DNA from: Carboxylicivirga caseinilyticus
GTDB lineage: Bacteria > Bacteroidota > Bacteroidia > Bacteroidales > Marinilabiliaceae
NCBI GenBank assembly: GCA_025499705.1
Contig: JAFMVE010000052.1
Location: 1-39,800, forward strand
Direction: 5' to 3'
DNA length: 39,800 nt
Of the stretch, positions 34,394 through 39,800 are shown piece by piece (position 1 is the stretch's first letter; each line of letters begins with the position of its first letter). A model generated the notes under the pieces. That model worked only from the letters and a program-made list of their open reading frames with translations, did no database searches and was not told where the DNA came from. The position numbers and the translations under genes are program-made.

Positions 34394-34843
34394 TTAACGC
34401 AATGCTTTAACTTGAGCTGGAGTAATCATTTCACCTTCATTACCAAAGTTGGAACGCAGATAATTTAAAACCGAAGCAATTTCTGCATCTGATAAATTTC
34501 GATAACTAGCCATCACCCCATTATATTTAATTCCATCCACCTCAATTTCACCAGACATACCATTCAGAACTATTTTAATTAGATTATCCTTATCACCTGA
34601 TATAACACTATTTTTTGATAGCGGTGGATACATCTTTGGTATACCCCCTGCATCCTTCTGATGACAAGACATACAATGTTTTTTATACGACAACTCTCCG
34701 TTATCATTAGTATTTAGCAAAGCAGACTCAGTTTGGTTACTAGCTACATTTAACTGAGCTCCATTATTCTTAGACTGCCCGCAACCCACCAAGCTTATAA
34801 CAACAAATAAAAACACAAATTTGAATAAGTTATTCCAATTCAT
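34394..34843 (-). CDS. Monoheme cytochrome c lipoprotein
   Basis: A 149-residue lipoprotein with a lipobox at SLVGC (Cys21). It has one heme c site, CMSCH (Cys57, Cys60, His61), and Met111 in YNGVMASY as the likely sixth ligand. The helix NLSDAEIASVLNYLRSNFG is the usual C-terminal helix of a class I cytochrome c. The protein is held on a membrane in the periplasm and moves electrons. No oxidase or other redox enzyme is encoded next to it, so the partner is unknown. It is transcribed toward the metY-like gene, but a promoter between them suggests it is a separate unit. Confidence 0.9.
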   Translation of the reverse strand: MNWNNLFKFVFLFVVISLVGCGQSKNNGAQLNVASNQTESALLNTNDNGELSYKKHCMSCHQKDAGGIPKMYPPLSKNSVISGDKDNLIKIVLNGMSGEIEVDGIKYNGVMASYRNLSDAEIASVLNYLRSNFGNEGEMITPAQVKALR

Positions 34844-35039
34844 AATTTACTTTTAAATGATTCACTTAAATAAAAAGAGTTTATTCATCTTAATCATTGC
34901 AACAATTAAAACAATAAAACGTTCCATTCAAACATAAAAATATCCATATAATCACTCTTTTGAAACCAAGCAAACGCACAAACGTTATTAACCCGACAAT
35001 AGACATGCAAAAAATAAAAATTGTAAACATTCTTTTTAG

Positions 35040-35047
35040 TACTTTTG
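35040..35047 (+). promoter_or_regulatory. -7 box of the PRiA4-ORF3-miaA operon
   Basis: TACTTTTG matches TAnnTTTG exactly, 40 bases before the ATG at 35088. A TTG lies at 35021-35023, a few bases nearer than the usual -33 position. Confidence 0.6.
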
Positions 35048-35087
35048 CAGGTCAGACAACAAGCACGCAACAAAAAACTGAGGATAT

Positions 35088-35627
35088 ATGATCATTTACC
35101 TTAGATTATTATCAGACGAGAAGGACGATTTTGTGAAGGAGATTGCTGTTGATGACAAACTCACATTTGCTGATCTCCATAATTTTATACAGGAATTACT
35201 AAAATACGACGCTACACAGATGGCCTCGTTTTTTACGACCGACAAAGAGTGGAATAAGGAAACTGAAATTACCCTCTTTGACATGGCTGATATTGACTCG
35301 GCCAACTTAAGAACAATGCAGGACACCATGCTGACTGAATATATTTATGAAGTTGGTCAGCGAATGCTTTACGTATTTGATTTTTTCTCAGAACGCGCTT
35401 TTTTCATTGAAGTGGTTAATACCGCTGATGGCGATCTTGAAAAACCAATGTGCTATAGAAATGACGGTGAAGCTCCTGAACAAATCCAAATGGGCGATTT
35501 AACCGGAAATATAAGAAAAGAGCAAATAAATTTTCATGAAGATGAGTTTGATGGCTCAATCGATTCGTTGGATTTTTCGTCATTGGACGACTTAGATTTC
35601 GAAAGTGAAGATTCTGATTACTATTAA
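35088..35627 (+). CDS. PRiA4-ORF3 / IS1096 passenger-like family protein
   Basis: A 179-residue acidic protein. The first 100 residues match the PRiA4-ORF3 fold in outline: LTFADLHNFIQELLKYD, ASFFTTDKEWNKETEITL, LLTEYIY-like and RMLYVFDFFSERAFFIEVV. The last 35 residues are very acidic (SLDFSSLDDLDFESEDSDYY). The family is named after plasmid and IS1096 passenger genes, but no transposase, inverted repeat or target duplication is present, so this is a resident gene. It ends 15 bases before the miaA ATG and shares its promoter. A function in tRNA modification is only suggested by that neighbour. Confidence 0.78.
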   Translation: MIIYLRLLSDEKDDFVKEIAVDDKLTFADLHNFIQELLKYDATQMASFFTTDKEWNKETEITLFDMADIDSANLRTMQDTMLTEYIYEVGQRMLYVFDFFSERAFFIEVVNTADGDLEKPMCYRNDGEAPEQIQMGDLTGNIRKEQINFHEDEFDGSIDSLDFSSLDDLDFESEDSDYY

Positions 35628-35642
35628 CATTTGCCTGCCGAA

Positions 35643-36548
35643 ATGACAAAACACCTGGTGGTATTGGTTGGACCAACCGGAATTGGAAAGACTGATACCA
35701 GTTTAAAAATTGCAAAACATTTCAACACTGAGATTATATCAGCTGACAGTCGTCAGATTTACAAAGATCTTAAAATTGGAACTGCTGCTCCCACCAAAGA
35801 ACAATTAGCTGTTGTTCCACACCACATGGTAGGCACACATTCTGTAAGCGACTATTACAATGCATGGCAATTTGAACAGGATGTATTGAAACTTTCTGAA
35901 GAACTATTCCAAAAACACAACACACTTGTCTTAACAGGTGGTTCGATGATGTATATTGATGCTGTTTGTAAAGGTATCGATGACCTGCCCACCATCGACC
36001 CTGAACTTCGTCAGGAAGTAATGGACCTGTACGAAAAAGAAGGCCTGGATGCCATCAGAAGACAATTAAAAATGCTCGATCCTGACTTTTACAACGAAGT
36101 TGATCTGAAAAATCACAAACGTGTTATGCATGCCGTTGAAGTTTGCCTGATGACCGGAAAACCATACAGCGCACTACGTACGAACTCCACACGTCAACGC
36201 CCCTTTAACATCATCAGAATTGGGCTCGACATGGATCGTGATGAACTATACAACAGAATCAATCATCGCGTCGACATGATGATAAAGGATGGCCTCTTTG
36301 ATGAAGCCCGTCAATTCTACCATCTTAAAAACGAAAATGCCTTGAACACAGTAGGCTACAAAGAAATTTTTGCCCATTGGGACGGAGAATACGATGCTCA
36401 GACAGCTATCGAACTGATCAAAAGAAATTCCAGGCGATATGCAAAACGACAGCTATCATGGTTTCTCCGTGACAAAGAAATGCACTGGTTTCACCCCAAA
36501 GATGCTGATGAAATTATTACATTTGTAGAACAACAAATTTTTGTTTAA
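35643..36548 (+). CDS. miaA: tRNA dimethylallyltransferase
   Basis: A 301-residue enzyme that adds a dimethylallyl group to A37 of tRNAs that read codons starting with U. The P-loop GPTGIGKT lies at residues 10-17. SADSRQIYKDLKIGTAAP, PHHMVGTHSVSDYYNAWQFE, VLTGGSMMYIDAVCKG and LNTVGYKEIFAH are conserved MiaA blocks, and KRQLSWFLRDKEMHWFH is near the end. An in-frame TTG at 35631 would add four residues, but the ATG at 35643 gives the normal N-terminus. It is followed by a strong terminator. Confidence 0.95.
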   Translation: MTKHLVVLVGPTGIGKTDTSLKIAKHFNTEIISADSRQIYKDLKIGTAAPTKEQLAVVPHHMVGTHSVSDYYNAWQFEQDVLKLSEELFQKHNTLVLTGGSMMYIDAVCKGIDDLPTIDPELRQEVMDLYEKEGLDAIRRQLKMLDPDFYNEVDLKNHKRVMHAVEVCLMTGKPYSALRTNSTRQRPFNIIRIGLDMDRDELYNRINHRVDMMIKDGLFDEARQFYHLKNENALNTVGYKEIFAHWDGEYDAQTAIELIKRNSRRYAKRQLSWFLRDKEMHWFHPKDADEIITFVEQQIFV

Positions 36549-36550
36549 CC

Positions 36551-36610
36551 CACCGGGCCAATTACGCATAGCCTTGCTCGCGGTTTACATTTTCAGGCCC
36601 GGTGTTTTTC
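36551..36610 (+). terminator. Intrinsic terminator with long loop after miaA
   Basis: CACCGGGCC (36551-36559) pairs perfectly with GGCCCGGTG (36596-36604), then a T-run. The 36-base loop is unusually long. The U-run ends only about 10 bases before the next ATG. Confidence 0.82.
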
Positions 36611-36619
36611 TTTCTTTAA

Positions 36620-37066
36620 ATGGTCTATCATAAACCTTTTAACCTTCGAGTATATGGACTTTTAATAAATCCTAGCAACGAAGTTTTACTCACAGATGAG
36701 CACCGCATGGGTATGTATATGTGCAAATTTCCGGGAGGAGGATTAGAATATGGAGAAGGAACCATTGATTGTCTGAAACGCGAATTCGATGAAGAACTGG
36801 GTATAGCGATTGAAATCAAAAAGCATTTTTATACCACCGATTACTTTCAGAAGGCTCTGTTTTTTGAGAATACTCAATTAATCAGCATCTATTATCTCGT
36901 TGAATCTGATCAATGGAAAGAAATTAAAACATCTGATAAACCCTTTGATATAAAAGATATAGAAGGGGAACAAAGTTTTAGATGGAAAAATATTGATCAA
37001 TTAAAAGCTGAAGAACTAACTTTCGCAATTGACAAAAAAGTAGCTGTGATGCTAAAAGAATTATAA
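36620..37066 (+). CDS. NUDIX hydrolase
   Basis: A 148-residue hydrolase of nucleoside diphosphates linked to another group. The Nudix box is complete: Gly40-x5-Glu46-x7-Arg54-Glu55-Phe-x-Glu58-Glu59-x-Gly61-Ile62, with the Glu residues binding Mg2+. It has the plain single-domain form, and the substrate cannot be read from the sequence. The start lies just beyond the miaA terminator, with no room for a promoter between them, so expression probably relies on read-through or a promoter within miaA. Its last 6 bases overlap the convergent methyltransferase gene. Confidence 0.9.
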   Translation: MVYHKPFNLRVYGLLINPSNEVLLTDEHRMGMYMCKFPGGGLEYGEGTIDCLKREFDEELGIAIEIKKHFYTTDYFQKALFFENTQLISIYYLVESDQWKEIKTSDKPFDIKDIEGEQSFRWKNIDQLKAEELTFAIDKKVAVMLKEL

Positions 37067-37783
37067 AGTTGCCTCAACTACTAAATGAAAGGTTTCCTCA
37101 TTCCATTCAGATCGATCAAAGCCTCCATAGAATTCAACTCTTGAGAACAAATCTTTTAGTGGTTTTTCCAGCCAGCTTTTTAACAACGGAAGTAATTCAA
37201 CCTGATTTTCAGTTATCGTATTTCCTTTAAAACTTAAAGTTGTATTAAAGGTTATCTTTCCATCACGACGGTGGATATAATCTCTTTTAAAACTCAGATC
37301 ACCTGATTCAATCATCGGCAAATGATCAACATTCTGACTTAACACCCTATCGTAATTAACGATCTGGAAAATAAACTTTCCACCGGGTTTCAGTTTATTT
37401 TTAACATTCCAGAATAACTTCAGCACATCAGCCTGTTCATCCAGATGAACCATAGTATTTCCCAAACACAAAATACTATCAAAAAGCATTGATGGATAAT
37501 CATCCAAAAAAGTACGCAGATCTCCTTTACGAAATTGCAAATCCAGGGCTTGCGGACGCTTTTCTTCCGCCTTGGCAATCATCTTCTCGTCAAAATCAAA
37601 AGCTCTTACTTTTGCACTTCTCCGAGCCATTGCAATCGCCAAAGAACCGGTTCCACAACCCATATCAAGAATAGATTTTTGAGCTAATTTACCACTAACT
37701 GCTTTCTCTACAAATAAAAGCTGCTTCTCATTAAAGGGAAACAGCTGATCATACATCTCGGATATGTTACTATAAAACTCCAT
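37061..37783 (-). CDS. Class I SAM-dependent methyltransferase
   Basis: A 240-residue soluble methyltransferase. Motif I is ILDMGCGTGSLAIAMA, the acidic end of strand 2 is VRAFDFDEKM, and motif IV is in FDSILCLGNTMVHL. This is the common small-molecule or lipid methyltransferase type (Methyltransf_25-like); the substrate is not deducible. The start codon overlaps the stop of the glycosyltransferase gene (TAATG), so the two are translationally coupled, which points to a shared substrate or cell-envelope role. Confidence 0.85.
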   Translation of the reverse strand: MEFYSNISEMYDQLFPFNEKQLLFVEKAVSGKLAQKSILDMGCGTGSLAIAMARRSAKVRAFDFDEKMIAKAEEKRPQALDLQFRKGDLRTFLDDYPSMLFDSILCLGNTMVHLDEQADVLKLFWNVKNKLKPGGKFIFQIVNYDRVLSQNVDHLPMIESGDLSFKRDYIHRRDGKITFNTTLSFKGNTITENQVELLPLLKSWLEKPLKDLFSRVEFYGGFDRSEWNEETFHLVVEATL

Positions 37784-38733
37784 TAATCGATCGTTTCTGA
37801 TATATGGTATTTATTTCGTTCTGATCCATTACGAGAAACCAACTCAGCAAGAAAACCAGCCAAAAAAAGTTGCGTTCCTAATAGCATTGAAGTTAATGCA
37901 ATATAAAAGTATGGACTCTCAGTAACCAATGGAGCCGATATATTGTGATAAACAGCCCAAAGTTTTCGAACCCCTAACCAAAGTGCAGAACCAAAACCCA
38001 CGGCAAACATTAAAGTACCCAAGGTTCCAAAAAGATGCATTGGTCGCTTACCAAACTTAGAGATAAATGTTACTGACAGCAGATCCAGAAATCCTTTAAC
38101 CGTTCGCTCTATACCAAACTTGGAAACTCCATATTTGCGTTCCTGATGCTGCACTACTTTCTCGCCAATCTTTGAAAAACCAGCCTGTTTTGCAATCAAA
38201 GGAATATAGCGGTGCATCTCACCATAAACCTCAATACTTTTAATTACTTCTTTTCGATAAGCCTTTAAGCCACAATTAAAATCATGCAGTTTAATACCGG
38301 AAACCATGCGAACGGTTCTATTAAACAGCTTACTCGGTAAGGTTTTGCCAATTGGATCAAATCTTTTCTTTTTCCATCCACTTACCAGATCATAACCTCC
38401 CTCTTTCACCAAACGAACCAGTTCCGGTATTTCATCAGGGCTATCCTGAAGATCAGCATCCATGGTTATCACCACATTACCTTCAGCAGCATCAAAGCCA
38501 CAATAAAGAGCTGCTGACTTTCCATAGTTCCTTCTAAAGCGGATGCCTCGTACCATTGGATTCGACTCCTTCAACTCTTCCACTACCTTCCATGAAGTAT
38601 CTGAACTTCCATCATCTACAAACAATACTTCATAAGAAAGATCCAACGAGTCAACTACTCGTCGGATCCAGCTTAATAATTCGTTTAACGATTCTTCCTC
38701 GTTATATAATGGTACAATTATCGATAAATCCAT
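37783..38733 (-). CDS. Membrane-bound family 2 glycosyltransferase (DPM1/ArnC-like)
   Basis: A 316-residue enzyme. The N-terminal GT-A domain has IIVPLYNEEESL, VLFVDDGSSDTSW, RNYGKSAAL and TMDADLQDSPDEI (the DxD metal site). The segment VVQHQERKYGVSKF is typical of polyprenyl-phosphate sugar transferases. Two membrane helices follow (about 234-254 and 277-300). Such enzymes load a sugar onto a polyprenyl phosphate on the inner face of the membrane. It lies 5 bases after the DUF4199 gene and overlaps the methyltransferase start, forming a three-gene operon. Confidence 0.9.
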   Translation of the reverse strand: MDLSIIVPLYNEEESLNELLSWIRRVVDSLDLSYEVLFVDDGSSDTSWKVVEELKESNPMVRGIRFRRNYGKSAALYCGFDAAEGNVVITMDADLQDSPDEIPELVRLVKEGGYDLVSGWKKKRFDPIGKTLPSKLFNRTVRMVSGIKLHDFNCGLKAYRKEVIKSIEVYGEMHRYIPLIAKQAGFSKIGEKVVQHQERKYGVSKFGIERTVKGFLDLLSVTFISKFGKRPMHLFGTLGTLMFAVGFGSALWLGVRKLWAVYHNISAPLVTESPYFYIALTSMLLGTQLFLAGFLAELVSRNGSERNKYHISETID

Positions 38734-38738
38734 ATTCT

Positions 38739-39278
38739 CTATTCAGCCTGTGCTTCTTCAAACATTGGTTTGTCTTTTTTGAAGATGGCAGCTAAGATAA
38801 GAGAAATAATTACGCCTCCAATAGCAGATCCAACTACACCAAAAAGAGCAAGTGCTGTTGGACTCATCATTTTTCTCATCATTCCTTCCACCATATCCAA
38901 ATTCTGCTCAACCTCTGGATTCTTAGCAATGGCTTCCTCTATAGCCATATTAAAAAGTTGATCCGGGATAGATGGATCAATAACAGTCATTAAAATGTAG
39001 GAAAAGATAGAACCTAATATTCCACCAATCAAGGCTGTCATAAACCCAAGACCAACACCTGTTCCGTAGCTCATATAACCACCATTAACTTTATCTCTAT
39101 ACGTTAACATAGCCCATATTAAAATACCAATTGTTATAAGGTAAGAAACATAACTTAGTGGTTTATTACCAATCATACCGGCAACATAGATAATAACCGA
39201 ATAAAGAATTGAGATCACACCTAAATAAATTCCGTAAGTCAAAGCAGTTTTCGACCAAGGTGCATTTGTTTTTTCCAT
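38739..39278 (-). CDS. DUF4199 membrane protein
   Basis: A 179-residue protein with about four membrane helices (LTYGIYLGVISILYSVIIYV, YVSYLITIGILIWAML, GLGFMTALIGGILGSIFSYIL, LFGVVGSAIGGVIISLILAAIF) and an acidic loop of about 45 residues before the last. The pattern YRDKVNGGYMSYGTGVGLGF is the DUF4199 core, a family largely confined to Bacteroidota. The function is unknown. It heads the operon with the glycosyltransferase and methyltransferase, an arrangement I recall as common in this phylum. Confidence 0.85.
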   Translation of the reverse strand: MEKTNAPWSKTALTYGIYLGVISILYSVIIYVAGMIGNKPLSYVSYLITIGILIWAMLTYRDKVNGGYMSYGTGVGLGFMTALIGGILGSIFSYILMTVIDPSIPDQLFNMAIEEAIAKNPEVEQNLDMVEGMMRKMMSPTALALFGVVGSAIGGVIISLILAAIFKKDKPMFEEAQAE

Positions 39279-39438
39279 AATCAGGGTTTTTAAAATTTAT
39301 AATTCAACTAAATTACAAAATCCACTTGAAACAGCCTTCATTTGGTTAAAGAATAAGTCTGAATGAAAAAAGATGTAAAATTTTGTTTTTCATTTTCACC
39401 ATTTTACAGAAACAAGACAAAAAAAGTAGTGCATATTA

Positions 39439-39469
39439 TTTGCAGGAATTGAGTTTTGTTTTACTTTTG
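39439..39469 (+). promoter_or_regulatory. Strong promoter of the SRP RNA-tRNA unit
   Basis: TTTG (39439-39442) and TACTTTTG (39462-39469) are separated by 19 bases, a full match to the Bacteroidota consensus and the cleanest promoter in the window. Transcription should begin near 39475, about 14 bases before the SRP RNA stem. Confidence 0.8.
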
Positions 39470-39488
39470 CATCCGCAATCACAAACAC

Positions 39489-39585
39489 GGGTAAGTCTCA
39501 TACGACTAGCTCCTGTTGAATTCCCCCAGGGCTTGACGGCAGCAAGGGTAGACGGTTGTAGCAGTGCGATGTGGGTAGCTTACCC
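39489..39585 (+). ncRNA. ffs: Small signal recognition particle RNA (4.5S type)
   Basis: About 97 nt. The ends pair (GGGTAAG at 39489-39495 with CTTACCC at 39579-39585). The middle carries the SRP helix-8 core in the Bacteroidota form, CCAGGGCTTGACGGCAGC...AAGGGTA with a GACGG-type apical region (about 39524-39554), which binds Ffh. The RNA guides ribosomes making membrane proteins to FtsY. No terminator follows; tRNA-Thr begins 5 bases later, so the 3' end is probably made by processing. The exact 5' and 3' ends are estimates. Confidence 0.9.
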
Positions 39586-39590
39586 ACCCT

Positions 39591-39664
39591 GCCGGTGTAG
39601 CTCAGCTGGCTAGAGCAGCTGATTTGTAATCAGCAGGTCGGGGGTTCGAGTCCCTCCACCGGCT
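39591..39664 (+). tRNA. tRNA-Thr (anticodon TGT)
   Basis: A 74-nt cloverleaf. The acceptor GCCGGTG pairs with CACCGGC, the D-arm is GCTC...GAGC, the anticodon loop is TTTGTAA on stem GCTGA/TCAGC, and the T-arm is GGGGGTTCGAGTCCCTC. The discriminator is T64 of the line (39664), and CCA is not encoded. Confidence 0.97.
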
Positions 39665-39716
39665 CCGATAAGTAACCAAAGGGTTACCGGAAAATTTTAA
39701 AATATTGAATGCAATT

Positions 39717-39799
39717 GGGGAGATACCAAAGTGGCCAACTGGGGCGGACTGTAACTCCGCTGACTTATGTCTTCGTAGGTTCGAATCCTGCTCTCCCCA
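39717..39799 (+). tRNA. tRNA-Tyr (anticodon GTA)
   Basis: An 83-nt class II tRNA. GGGGAGA pairs with TCTCCCC, the anticodon loop is CTGTAAC on stem GCGGA/TCCGC, a long variable arm follows (about 39757-39777), and the T-loop is GGTTCGAATCC. The discriminator A is at 39799. The window ends at the next base, so an encoded CCA cannot be checked. Confidence 0.97.
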
Positions 39800-39800
39800 C

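Noticed and set aside
35088-35627. Mobile element call for the IS1096 passenger-like gene
   Set aside because: No transposase, terminal inverted repeats or target duplications are nearby. Only the family name suggests mobility.
39383-39613. 76-codon + strand frame over the SRP RNA
   Set aside because: It runs through the SRP RNA promoter, the SRP RNA and into tRNA-Thr, so it is not a protein gene.

Overview
The window looks like the chromosome of a Bacteroidota bacterium, most likely a marine Marinilabiliales-type organism (the order is inference). Three things support this. Several start regions carry the Bacteroidota promoter -7 box TAnnTTTG, in places with a TTTG -33 box 19-20 nt upstream. 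A type IX secretion (T9SS) C-terminal sorting domain is present, as is a TonB-dependent receptor with a carboxypeptidase-regulatory-like N-terminus. Many lineage-typical domains also occur (DUF2490, DUF3667, DUF4199, DUF4956). The DNA is AT-rich, and there is no IS element, prophage or CRISPR array.

Layout. (1) 1-180 is a GC-richer structured stretch ending in a terminator, possibly after the 3' end of a gene that enters from the left. (2) 603-6705 (+) is a five-gene cassette: a large T9SS-exported CotH-kinase/lamin-tail protein, a small lipoprotein, a DUF2490 outer-membrane protein, a VTC-domain protein and a DUF4956 membrane protein. This is the best candidate here for an under-described system. 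(3) 6758-11289 (-) is a late cobalamin operon, cobQ-cobD-cbiB-cobT. (4) 11700-19684 (+) holds separate genes: a DUF3667 membrane protein, a GH43 lipoprotein, a YdeI-like protein, a cation/proton antiporter, a D-2-hydroxyacid dehydrogenase and a large secreted unknown. (5) 19681-21240 is an oxyR/dps divergent pair for peroxide defence, followed by a TonB-dependent receptor (21559-24114).

(6) 24188-34330 (-) is a sulfur and siroheme block. It holds cysJ, cysI, a DUF2061 gene, a precorrin-2 dehydrogenase and a CobA-HemD fusion with a HemC-like N-terminal remnant. It also holds an rrf2-cysK pair, a compact Omp85-type barrel and a metY-like transsulfuration enzyme. Together these reduce sulfite to sulfide, make the siroheme that the reductase needs, and fix sulfide into cysteine and probably homocysteine. 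The cysteine-free Rrf2 regulator next to cysK, with two related 21-bp palindromes upstream of its gene, suggests a CymR-like local regulator.

(7) 34394-39278 holds a cytochrome c lipoprotein (-), a PRiA4-ORF3-like gene with miaA (+), a NUDIX hydrolase (+), and a DUF4199-GT2-methyltransferase operon (-). (8) 39439-39800 is a stable-RNA cluster: a strong promoter, the small SRP RNA, tRNA-Thr(TGT) and tRNA-Tyr(GTA). In many Bacteroidota such tRNAs precede tuf-secE-nusG, which would lie beyond the right edge (inference).

Most protein calls rest on motifs recognised by eye. No database search was possible.
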